A stretch of DNA of 60,000 bases. Source: Owenia fusiformis (lineage: Eukaryota; Annelida; Polychaeta; Sabellida; Oweniidae). How positions within the stretch are numbered: the first letter of the stretch is position 1; each line of letters begins with the position of its first letter. The translations under genes and the position numbers were made by a program. Location: NCBI GenBank assembly GCA_903813345.2, contig CAIIXF020000001.1, positions 15,397,915 through 15,457,914 of the forward strand. The letters are read 5' to 3'. The notes below the pieces were generated by a model, which worked only from the letters and a program-made list of their open reading frames with translations, made no database searches and had not been told where the DNA came from. Below are positions 26,517 to 35,482 of the stretch, in pieces.

Positions 26517-29500
26517 ATGCCTAAGAGGAGACTAAGGATCAACCTTGATGACACTGGGGGCTCAGTCAGCAGAAGAACAAGATCCTCACGTGGAGCTAAT
26601 GACACTCCCAAAGACCAAGATGGTGCCACTGATAAAGACAATGATACTGGAGCTGAAGCACCAGCACATAATAACAACTCACCAAAAGCTGTTGAACCAT
26701 CCACCAGTGACAGTCCTGCTAAATCTCCTGGTAGCCCTGAGAATGCTTGCTCAATATGCCTCAGTGAAGTCACAAATAAATCATTCACAGACAGTTGTTT
26801 CCATGAATTCTGCTTTATCTGCCTAAAGGAGTGGTCAAAGGTGAAGGCTGTGTGCCCATTATGTAAACAACAATTCAAGAGTATCATACACAATGTAAAA
26901 TCCAACAATGATTATGAACAATATGAAATAAAGCGGCATGAGCAACAGACAATAAGATATGGTATTGGGGCTTCACGCACAGAATCAATTGGTGAGTCAA
27001 TGATCAGAATTAGGGAAGCAAGAGCAGCTAGAGAAAGAATGATCCAAGCCAGAGCAGCAAGCAGGCTCGAATTGGCACACACTAGAGACAGGCTCATGGA
27101 AGCAACCAACAGACTCAACAACAGTAATGTAGGGCAAAGGATGGAAAACCTACGTCAACGATACCAATCAGTATTAGAGCGCAGACATGAACTTCGATCT
27201 AGGCGATGTAACACCACCTCAGAGTTCCGCTCTCAGGTCTACAATGAAGGCCTTAGAGTTGACCCACATAGCATCCTTGGTCGTGGGTCTAGATCCAGGA
27301 CTGTCAAGTATAGAGATATAACTCCTGAGTTCTTTCGCCAGAACCCTGCCCAAACCCACAGATTGGTGCCCTTCCTAAACAGAGAGCTGAATGCTTTGTT
27401 ACATAATGATTCCAACAATGTTCACCTTGTTCTAGATGTCATTATGAGATTGATAACAAGATTTCCTATTGACAGTTCAGAATTCCTTACTCGATTGACT
27501 GTGTACCTTGGTAGACGAACTAGCCATTTTGTCCATGAGTTTTACAACTTTGCAAGATCACCCTATGATTTAGAAAAATATGACAGATGTGCTGAATACA
27601 GCTCCACAGCAACTGAACCTGAAATAGTTGATTCTAGTAGTCCTAGTAGTGAAGACAATGGGAACACAGATGGCCAATCCCCAGGTGGTGTTATTGTACT
27701 TGGCGACTCTCCTGAACCCCAACAAGCGGAAGATGAGAGCCAGGATCAACACACAGAGGCTAGATTAAGCATTAACAGACCTTCAAATATAAATGCACCT
27801 GGCAGTTCACTTGACATTGACCTGATGCCATTGCTAGATCAAGTGAGGGGTTTTCTGGATAGCACGCAGAGGGCCACTAGGTCAGGTTGGCATTCCCCAA
27901 CCCTACAAGGTTCAAGCTCACCTGAATTCTGGAGTCCCCCTTCTCCCCCTAGAAACAGCAGGCCATGGTCCTGGATGGATGATAATGAGGAGTCAGACAA
28001 CAATGATTCCATATCCAGTGCTGGTAGTGATATTGAAATTATTGACTGCAAGAAACCAATTGCTGAGAGGACACCTGAATTTCTTAGAGTCTCTGACAGT
28101 GAAGAAGAACAAAAGAAAACAAAGGGAAAGAAGCGTTCCAAGTCCAAGAAAGATGGGGATAAAAAGCCAAGGAAAACCAAGAAGAAAAAGACCACACCCA
28201 CTCGAAAGAGTGCAAGGAATAACCCATCAGCTGCCCTTGGTGCCCCATCAGCTGCTTTGGGTGTTCCACCATCTACCCAAGGTACCAACCCAAATATGTC
28301 CTTTTCTTTCTCTGATAACTTTGGCAGTTTGTTCACTAGTGGGGGACAAGAACTCAGAAACTGGCCAATGTCAGTGGATACCATGCCCTCTACCCACACC
28401 GGGCCCACTACCCACAGTCTCAACAGATCTCGCTCAAGATCCAGTTCAGCTGCTACTCTAGAATATGCTGTAGAATCAGAGTATCAAATAGAAAGCAGTA
28501 GAACCTCTAAGCAAAAGTCACCAACTAGGATAACACTGACACTCAGACGCAAGTCATCAAGAAGAGAACGTCACAGTAAAGAGAGTGTTGAACTGATTGG
28601 TGAAGCTGATCATGCTAAATCAAAACACAAGAGAAAGAAACACAAGAAACATAAGAAAAGCAAGAAAAGATATAATCAAATATACACATCTGATGAGTCT
28701 GAAAACAATGCTTCAGATGATAGGTATACCAGAAAATCTAAAAGTAAAAGCAAAGAAAAAGAAAAAGATGAAATCACTGATAAACAAAGAACAAAGAAAA
28801 GGTCTAAAAGTCTTCCAGACAAAGATGATCCAAATGATAAAAAGTCCAAGAGGAGAAAAACCAGAGATGAAGAAAAGAAAGAAGAGAGTCGATATAAGAA
28901 ACACCATAGTGGACACAAAAGAATGAAATCTTCCAAAAGATCAGTGAGTGAAGCTAGTACAACCCCTAATTTATCCTTAAAACCTGTAGCTTCATCACCA
29001 ACAGAAACACAAAACCCAAACCCAGTTTGTGAATCACCAATTACTCTTGACTTGAACCTGACTGATCCATCGTACCATGGAGCCCCTCAGTGTAGCTCCA
29101 TATCAGTGTCACCAACTGTCTCTAGTAACATCACAAAAGAAACCAATGTCAGTACTGCTTCTTCACCAGGAGCTGACTCCAGTGATACAATAGTTCCATT
29201 CTACCCATTGGCTTCACCTGACCACACACTCAACATAATGAGTACAACCTCAATACCAGCCCAATCTGATGCAACAGACAGGACTCCTATGCCATCACCG
29301 TCTGATACTACCCCCACAACTTCTTTGACTGACTTAACCCCCATTCCTTCCAAGTCTCCTGACAGCATTCATGAACGCCCAAAGTCTTTCACGCCTAGGG
29401 GTATCTCCAGCCCCCATAGTGATACCACCTCCCCAATCCAGCTGGAGATTCCCTCTCCAAACCCTGATGTCGCTCTAACTGAGGAGATTGTTATCAGTGA

Positions 29501-31541
29501 TCATGATTCTGAAGAAGATATATCTGTAGTTGAGACTAAATATATCGAACTTGACCTTACACAGGATGAAGAAGTCACTCAAGAAGAAGCACTTGACCTT
29601 AGTCAAGCCGAGAAGCTAAATTCCACTCCTAGTGTTGAAGAAGAGCTTGACCTAACTCAAGACAGCAGTGATGAACATTCAGTTAAATCAGTTGCAACTT
29701 TGAATGATTCAGATTCCGATAGCAATAACCTGTCAATAATAACTGATATTACTGATCACACAATTTTGGAATCCAGGAAAAATCCCCGGAGATATACACC
29801 AGTCAATGAATTCCTGAGTTATACAGGAGCCAGGTCACCTTGTGATTCAACTGGAAATATGTCCCCACGCTATACAGGAGCCAGGTCCCATCACTATACA
29901 CCTGGAGGAGAGTCCCCTAGCTATACAGGAGCAAAGTCCCCCGGCAATATAGCAGCAAAGTCCCCCAGTTATACAGGAACCAGGTCCCCTCGCTATACAC
30001 TGGGAGGAAAGTCCCCTATCTATGCAGAAGCAAAGTCCCCTAGCTATACAGGAGCCAGGTCCCTTAGCCATACAGTAGCAATGTCCCCTCACTATACCCC
30101 TGGAACAAGCTCCCCTAGCTATACAAGAGCAAAGTCCCCCAGCTATACAGGAGCCAGGTCCCTTAGCCAAACAGTAATGTCCCCTCACTATACCCCTGGA
30201 ACAAGCCCCCCTAGCTATACGGGAGCAAACTCACCTAGATATACAAGGGCAAAGTCTCCTAGAAATACAGGAGCCAGATCCACTAATTCTACACCTGGAG
30301 AAAGGTCTCCTAGCTGTAATGCTGGAGAAAGGACCCCTAGCTTTTCACCTGGAGAAAGGTCCCCTAGCTCTACTCCTGGAGGAAGGTCCCTTAACTCTAA
30401 TCCTGGAGAAAGGTCCCTTAGCTATACACCTGAGGGAAGGTCCCCTAGCTCTACTCCTGGGGAAAGGTCCCTCAGTTCTATTCCTGGAGAAATGTCTTGT
30501 AGCTATACACCAGGAGGTAGTTCCTTTAGCTCTACTCCTGGAGGAAGGTCCTCTAGCTCTACACATAAAGGAATATCCTCTAGCTATACACCTGAAGAAA
30601 AGTCCCTCAGCTCTACTCCTGGAGGCACGTATTCTAGCTCTACTCCTGGAGGCACGTATTCTAGCTCTACTCCTGGAGGCACGTATTCTAGCTCTACTCC
30701 TGGAGGCAGGTCCTCTAGATCTACGACTGGAGGAAGGTTCCCTAGCAATACACCTGGAGAAAAGTCCCCTAGCAATACTCTTGGGGAAAGGTCCTCTTAC
30801 TGTACAAGAGAAATATCCCCTCGAAGTACAAGTTCAGCTAGCTATACATCTGAGAAAGACACTATATCCTCCAGCTATACCCACAACAAGACATCTAGTC
30901 ATTCACCAAGAAATATGTCCTCCAACTTATCAACAGATGCATCATTTAACAATTCATCTGGGGACATAAACTATGAACCTGAACACAGCAATTCCCCTGT
31001 TTTAAGACAAGGTCGATATCCAGACCATTCAAATAATGAAACGAAGCATAGACATCACTCTGATGAATTTCAGTTAGAGGATTGGAACAAAGAAGTACCT
31101 AGCTCAAGTTCAACTCCACAAACCAAGGGAAATAGAAGTGATTTAGACAGTGGAACTACTTTATCAGAAAGTAATGCATCAACCATACAACATGAGTCGA
31201 AACATAATTTGGAATATAGTGACAATAGTTCTCCGGTTAATGCCATTAACACAAGTGTTGTAAATGAAAATATTCTAAGACACATGAAAAATAGTGAGAA
31301 CAGTTTGAAAGAAAGCTCACAACAGGAAAATGGACAAACATCTGATGACAGTGACATTTACACAGAATACACAGATGATGATATTGCTATGGCAGAACAC
31401 AATGCAAGAGTAAACCAGTCACTTACTGCTTCAGTTAATGATTCACCAATACACAATTTACAACAAGAAAATGAGCACATGTCAAACAATAGTGAAAGTG
31501 ACAGTTATAGTAATTCTGATTCTGGAACAATAGAGGCATAG
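26517..31541 (+). CDS. TOPORS: TOPORS-like RING-finger E3 ligase, 1674 aa
   Basis: One uninterrupted coding exon. A C3HC4 RING lies at residues 78-116 (C78, C81, C94, H96, C99, C102, C113, C116), followed by the TOPORS-type extension KSIIHNVKS. A second conserved block at about 272-361 (FRQNPAQTHRLVPFL to ARSPYDLEKY) matches the helical region following the RING in TOPORS. Downstream are Lys/Arg/Ser-rich stretches (about 530-570 and 700-800) expected to direct nuclear localisation, SUMO-interaction-like cores (VIVLGD at 392-397, IEIID at 506-510, EIVISD near 990), and a Ser/Pro/Tyr repeat at about 1101-1457. Family knowledge: TOPORS is a nuclear ubiquitin and SUMO E3 ligase that binds topoisomerase I and p53 and also acts at centrosomes and cilia. 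Human TOPORS is about 1045 aa, so this protein is about 60% longer, mostly from low-complexity sequence. The start is supported by the in-frame TGA just upstream and a RING at the usual distance. Identity is sure; function in this animal is inferred. Confidence 0.93.
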   Translation: MPKRRLRINLDDTGGSVSRRTRSSRGANDTPKDQDGATDKDNDTGAEAPAHNNNSPKAVEPSTSDSPAKSPGSPENACSICLSEVTNKSFTDSCFHEFCFICLKEWSKVKAVCPLCKQQFKSIIHNVKSNNDYEQYEIKRHEQQTIRYGIGASRTESIGESMIRIREARAARERMIQARAASRLELAHTRDRLMEATNRLNNSNVGQRMENLRQRYQSVLERRHELRSRRCNTTSEFRSQVYNEGLRVDPHSILGRGSRSRTVKYRDITPEFFRQNPAQTHRLVPFLNRELNALLHNDSNNVHLVLDVIMRLITRFPIDSSEFLTRLTVYLGRRTSHFVHEFYNFARSPYDLEKYDRCAEYSSTATEPEIVDSSSPSSEDNGNTDGQSPGGVIVLGDSPEPQQAEDESQDQHTEARLSINRPSNINAPGSSLDIDLMPLLDQVRGFLDSTQRATRSGWHSPTLQGSSSPEFWSPPSPPRNSRPWSWMDDNEESDNNDSISSAGSDIEIIDCKKPIAERTPEFLRVSDSEEEQKKTKGKKRSKSKKDGDKKPRKTKKKKTTPTRKSARNNPSAALGAPSAALGVPPSTQGTNPNMSFSFSDNFGSLFTSGGQELRNWPMSVDTMPSTHTGPTTHSLNRSRSRSSSAATLEYAVESEYQIESSRTSKQKSPTRITLTLRRKSSRRERHSKESVELIGEADHAKSKHKRKKHKKHKKSKKRYNQIYTSDESENNASDDRYTRKSKSKSKEKEKDEITDKQRTKKRSKSLPDKDDPNDKKSKRRKTRDEEKKEESRYKKHHSGHKRMKSSKRSVSEASTTPNLSLKPVASSPTETQNPNPVCESPITLDLNLTDPSYHGAPQCSSISVSPTVSSNITKETNVSTASSPGADSSDTIVPFYPLASPDHTLNIMSTTSIPAQSDATDRTPMPSPSDTTPTTSLTDLTPIPSKSPDSIHERPKSFTPRGISSPHSDTTSPIQLEIPSPNPDVALTEEIVISDHDSEEDISVVETKYIELDLTQDEEVTQEEALDLSQAEKLNSTPSVEEELDLTQDSSDEHSVKSVATLNDSDSDSNNLSIITDITDHTILESRKNPRRYTPVNEFLSYTGARSPCDSTGNMSPRYTGARSHHYTPGGESPSYTGAKSPGNIAAKSPSYTGTRSPRYTLGGKSPIYAEAKSPSYTGARSLSHTVAMSPHYTPGTSSPSYTRAKSPSYTGARSLSQTVMSPHYTPGTSPPSYTGANSPRYTRAKSPRNTGARSTNSTPGERSPSCNAGERTPSFSPGERSPSSTPGGRSLNSNPGERSLSYTPEGRSPSSTPGERSLSSIPGEMSCSYTPGGSSFSSTPGGRSSSSTHKGISSSYTPEEKSLSSTPGGTYSSSTPGGTYSSSTPGGTYSSSTPGGRSSRSTTGGRFPSNTPGEKSPSNTLGERSSYCTREISPRSTSSASYTSEKDTISSSYTHNKTSSHSPRNMSSNLSTDASFNNSSGDINYEPEHSNSPVLRQGRYPDHSNNETKHRHHSDEFQLEDWNKEVPSSSSTPQTKGNRSDLDSGTTLSESNASTIQHESKHNLEYSDNSSPVNAINTSVVNENILRHMKNSENSLKESSQQENGQTSDDSDIYTEYTDDDIAMAEHNARVNQSLTASVNDSPIHNLQQENEHMSNNSESDSYSNSDSGTIEA
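29815..30880 (+). repeat. Coding minisatellite in the TOPORS-like gene (24-27 bp units)
   Basis: About 40 degenerate units of 8-9 codons. The first half is of the type SPSYTGAK / SPHYTPGT; the second half is SPSSTPGGR / SLSYTPEGR. Three perfect 27-bp copies encode GGTYSSSTP near 30622-30702. Frame is kept throughout, so all length changes were multiples of three. The SP-S-Y-T pattern is loosely like the RNA polymerase II CTD and would offer many proline-directed phosphorylation sites; that is inference. Confidence 0.9.
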
Positions 31542-32831
31542 CAATATTCAATCGCAGCAAGCTCAACTCAAAATCTATAGAATACAAAGCAATTACATCA
31601 AAAACAGATCAGAGATGAAAGGGTAGTTTTATTTTTTATTATGTCACCACCAAAAATGATGACATATTGTTATGGTCTTTAACTTTTTTGTGACAGCGTC
31701 TGGTGATTGGCATCTGGTGATTGGTGTTTGGCATCTATAACAAATGGCAGGTGGTGACATTTTGCATGTTAAAGCCTCATTTTATTTGAGAACCTTTCAG
31801 ATGGTGTTAAATAAGCAATTTTTATTTGCTTGGATTACCTTTTTTGGCTCACCCTGTAATTTAAGCTGGATTTGTTCATGTCATTTGAATCAACCTCTAA
31901 TCAGTCAGTTATGACATCTCATGCCAAATCAACAGGACTACAAATGCATGTACAGGGAGGCCCCAAAATGAAACCTTCTAATTCTGGAATTACTCAGGTA
32001 TATTAGAATCTTGAATTTTCCTGTGTAGTTAAAAAATCAGGATGGAAAAGATGATTCTCTTAATCCAAAAAGTATGTAATACAATATACCAACGTTTCAC
32101 TCATTGAAAGGGTTTAATTATTTGAAGCCACCCTATATTATATTGTGAACTGGTAATACATCATCATTCAAACATTTATTGAGCAATTTCAGTCAGTGTT
32201 ATAGCCTAGTAATTTGTTGAGAATTTATTTTTATGATAGTGATAATTTTTTATCATGCCTAAAAAAGTACGATATTGTCATAAGCTTGACGGGCGGCGGC
32301 GGCTTTCTGCGTTATCAAGCCCATACTGCTATGTTTTAGGTACGATATTGTTCACCCTGTGCCGTGTTTATAATTGTATTTGACCAGTTAGATATAACCA
32401 CATGAAAAAGTTGATCAGTTGGACATTCAATGCAAATCAAACATAATATAACCTATTATATTTAAGTGTATTGACAGGTAGAAAAATGTTTATTTTAGTT
32501 TGTGATATCCCACAGTCATAGTGGGTGCCTTATTAATGGACACAAAATATGTAAAATTAAATATTGAGAGAAGATATCCACATGAGAGGTTTATATACAG
32601 TGTACAAGGAACAAATTGTTTTCGAGAAATGTTCATATACACAGGTTTTACTGTAAAGGATACATGTAAATCTTAATATTCAAAGTTGTACAGTAGATAT
32701 ATCATGATCTTCTCCTTACTGACTTACATTTATACGTTTAAAATCGTGTAATGTTGAATTGTAACATTTGAAGAATTCTACTTTACAACATTCTGGAACA
32801 TTTAAAATTAATCGAATTTCGTTTGCTAGGG
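31542..32831 (+). other. Probable 3' UTR and intergenic sequence of the TOPORS-like gene
   Basis: No repeats or credible open frames. No canonical AATAAA stands out in the first kilobase; ATTAAA near 32557 is a weak candidate poly(A) signal. The 3' end of the transcript cannot be fixed from sequence. Confidence 0.4.
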
Positions 32832-32841
32832 TTTGCTAATT

Positions 32842-33880
32842 ATCCCACCGAACGAAGTTCGAGAGGGATATAGGAAAGCCGTCCATCCGTCCGTCTGTTT
32901 GTCCGGGCCATAACTCAAATACCGTTTCACGGATTTGATTCAAATTTTATAGGCTTATGCCTTATGGGTGTAGGACCTCTGCTCGAGAAGGAATTTTCAA
33001 TGTGGCCACTGAATTCAAATGGCCGCCATTTTTCGTAAAAAATGTAATCTTTAGTAACTCAAATACTAGTTTGCGGATTTGGTTCAAATTTTATATGCTG
33101 ATGCCTAGGGACAAAAGAGTTTCGCACAAAAAGAGATTTTCAAGATGGCCGCTTAATTTCAAAACGGCGGCCATTTTTCATAAAAATATGTAATCTTTGA
33201 TAACTCATATACCAGTGAACGGATTTGGTTCAAATTTTATATGATGATGCTTAGGGACACAGTGGCTATGTTCGACAAAATTTTTCAAGATGGCCGCTTA
33301 ATTTCAAAATGGCGGCAATTTTTCGTAAAAAACGTAATCTTTGATAACTCAAATACCAGTGAACAGATTTGGTTGAAATTTTATATGATTATGCCTAGGG
33401 ACACAGTAGCTCTGTCCAAGAAATAATTTTCAAGATGGCGGCTGAATTTCAAGATGGCCGCCAATTTTCGTAAAAAACGTAATCTTTGATAACTCATTTA
33501 CCAGTGAACAGATTTGGTTCAAATTTAATATGCTGATGCCTAGGGACAAAGGAGTTTCACACAAAAAGAGATTTTCAAAATGGCCACTTAATTTCAAAAT
33601 GGCGGCCATTTTTTGTAAAAATATGTAATCTTTGATAACTCAAATACCAGTGAACGGATTTGGTTCAAATTTTATATGATGATGCTTAGGGACACAGTAG
33701 CTATGTTCGACAAAAAGTTTTCAAGATGGCCGCTTAAATTCAAATTTTATATGAAGATGCCTAGTTCACAATGGTATAAATCAACTTTGAACCAAATTTC
33801 ATGCTTCTATCACAAAGTGCACAACCATTTCAACATTTACACTAGCTATAATAAGCATAATATGTTTTGTTCGGTGGGAT
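32842..33880. mobile_element. Inverted-end element made of ~145-bp tandem repeats
   Basis: Ends are ATCCCACCGAAC (32842) and GTTCGGTGGGAT (33869-33880), a 12-bp perfect inverted repeat. TTTGCTA occurs just outside both ends. Between them are about six tandem units of 144-146 bp, marked by GTAATCTTT at 33044, 33190, 33334, 33479 and 33625; a diverged first unit starts near 32907. Two subtypes alternate: one with GAGTTTCRCACAAAAAGAG (units 2 and 5), one with the ACACAGTRGCT type (units 3, 4, 6). ATGGCGGC-type motifs recur in each unit. There is no protein-coding signal; the open frames through it are repeat artefacts. Confidence 0.8.
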
Positions 33881-34384
33881 TTGCTACTCCGTGGAGTTGC
33901 TGTTTTTCTTGTTACAACATTACATAAGGATAACGCTCTATCATTTTTAACAATTTAGATATTGTTATTTCAAAAATTGCAAATAATGAACACTGAGAAT
34001 TCATCTTAACAAAATTATATTTATTCATTTTTTTAATAAATGAGTTCATTATTAATGCAAGCATAACTTCAAAATATTTAGTTCACTTTATCCACTATAA
34101 TTAGACTTAGTCATAATAGTCTACATGTAAAATATTAATACAAAGTGCAGTATATCTCTATATGTAAATAACAATCGGACATTGTATGTTCAGGTGCACC
34201 AGATGGAAGAGCAGTTTAGTGTAGTTGTAAATTGTAAATACTGAACCTAGTACAACAGAAATACAATGCCGTGATGTACTGTCATAAGCAGGAAATATTT
34301 TGTTTTGTTGTATAGTTTTGAGTAAGGAAAGGAGTGGTATCAATATGGTGAACTTTTTGAACACTTGTTTCTCTTAGACCAGTC

Positions 34385-34605
34385 ATCAAAACATACTGAA
34401 AATTTTACACATCGTCAATTTAATGGTCATCTTTTGGATGGTAACATTATATTTTGAATTTTATAAATATATTCTCTTCTTTATATCGTTTTAGAAAACA
34501 TATCAGACACTTCTTTCGTTCTTGGTATCATATGTTCGGAAAGTTTGGTTGATTTTAAAAAAGTATCTTGTTAATGAAATAAAGCGTTTATCTTAATTTT
34601 TATCG
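34385..34605. repeat. Dispersed repeat, copy 1
   Basis: Homologous to 53722-54037: both carry CTGAAAATTTTACACATCGT, ATATCGTTTTAG, CATATCAGACACYTCTTT-like and GGAAAGTTTGGTT words in order. Copy 2 holds about 100 extra bases in the middle. Family unknown, ends undefined. Confidence 0.65.
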
Positions 34606-35060
34606 ATTATGGGGGGTTGGTTTTAAGTTTTTGCATACTTTTTGTTAAATCAATTAAGAGGTGGCAGAAGAGATTCAAAAGCGATGAATTGACCCTGAAT
34701 GACAACTCCAAACATGGGAGGCAAAAACTCTTCAAGTCACAGTAAGAAAAGTTGCTAAGAGTGTCTGACCTGACCGGCATCAAAAGTACATCGCATGCTA
34801 AGGGCAATGTTTTGAGAAAATGAGAAATGGGACACTGCAATATATCCATTAAATCTAGGATGTGCTCATTGTAATTTAATATCTTAAAATGTATATTTGA
34901 GCATACTTCTTATCGCTACACAAAATGTAATTTGTTGATTAATTATTTCATATTTTCAACTTTTTTTATTCCTTTTGACGTGTATAACCTGTCCCACCCT
35001 ACCTCACTAATTTGGTACATTTACTGAACATTTCATGAAAACTATCCATTATTGATAAAG
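34606..35060. other. Non-coding stretch downstream of both genes
   Basis: Between the dispersed repeat and the GMC 3' flank. An 80-codon minus-strand open frame (34607-34849) has no recognisable domain and no splice or start context, so I do not call it. Confidence 0.4.
34965..34970 (-). terminator. Candidate poly(A) signal for the GMC gene
   Basis: AATAAA on the minus strand, about 385 bases past the stop codon at 35356. It is the nearest canonical hexamer I saw in the right direction. Downstream elements are not distinctive. Confidence 0.3.
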
Positions 35061-35211
35061 TTAGAACATATAGTGCATTACTTCTGGGACAACGCTCTTA
35101 GTCAGTTAGTGTATTGATTTGTGATTGAAGCATGATGTTTAAAATTAATTATGCGTCCACATTTATGGATCGTACGAAAGCTTTCAAAAATGTTAATAGG
35201 CCTAATGTAGA

Positions 35212-35310
35212 GTCTGATCAAATCTGTAGCCTTCTCTCCTGTCATAAAGAATGGTACATTTCTGCTTGAAGCATGGAGTTTGCAGTCAATTATGCTTCCA
35301 TGTATATTTA
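35212..35310 (-). pseudogene. Relic of a GMC terminal exon and 3' flank
   Basis: On the minus strand, GAGAAGGCTACAGATTTGAT matches the end of exon 11 (the EKAADLI codons) and is followed by the same 3' flank words (GCATAATTGACTG, CATGCTTCAAG). The upstream part of the exon is missing. It sits directly beyond the live terminal exon, suggesting an old tandem duplication. Confidence 0.5.
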
Positions 35311-35355
35311 AATTGTAAACCCCTTCATTATTATTACAAATATGAAAAATAATCT

Positions 35356-35482
35356 TTAAGACTGTCTAATCAAATCTGCAGCCTTCTCTCCAATCATAAT
35401 AGATGGCGCATTGGTGTTGCCTGATACGACATGAGGCATAATGGATGCATCTGCAACTCTCAGATTCTCAATCCCTTTCACT
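35356..35482 (-). CDS. GMC gene exon 11 (C-terminus)
   Basis: Residues 557-598: [20 protein letters not shown], then [21 protein letters not shown] and TAA. It carries the second active-site residue (N579) and the closing FAD contacts. A 127-bp paralogous exon is at 59069-59195. Confidence 0.94.

Noticed and set aside
26504-31357. Antisense and other-frame open frames across the TOPORS-like gene (up to 216 codons)
   Set aside because: Shadows of the coding repeat and of Lys/Ser-rich sequence; no independent features.
34607-34849. 80-codon minus-strand open frame
   Set aside because: No recognisable motif, no start or splice context, isolated in repeat-rich sequence.
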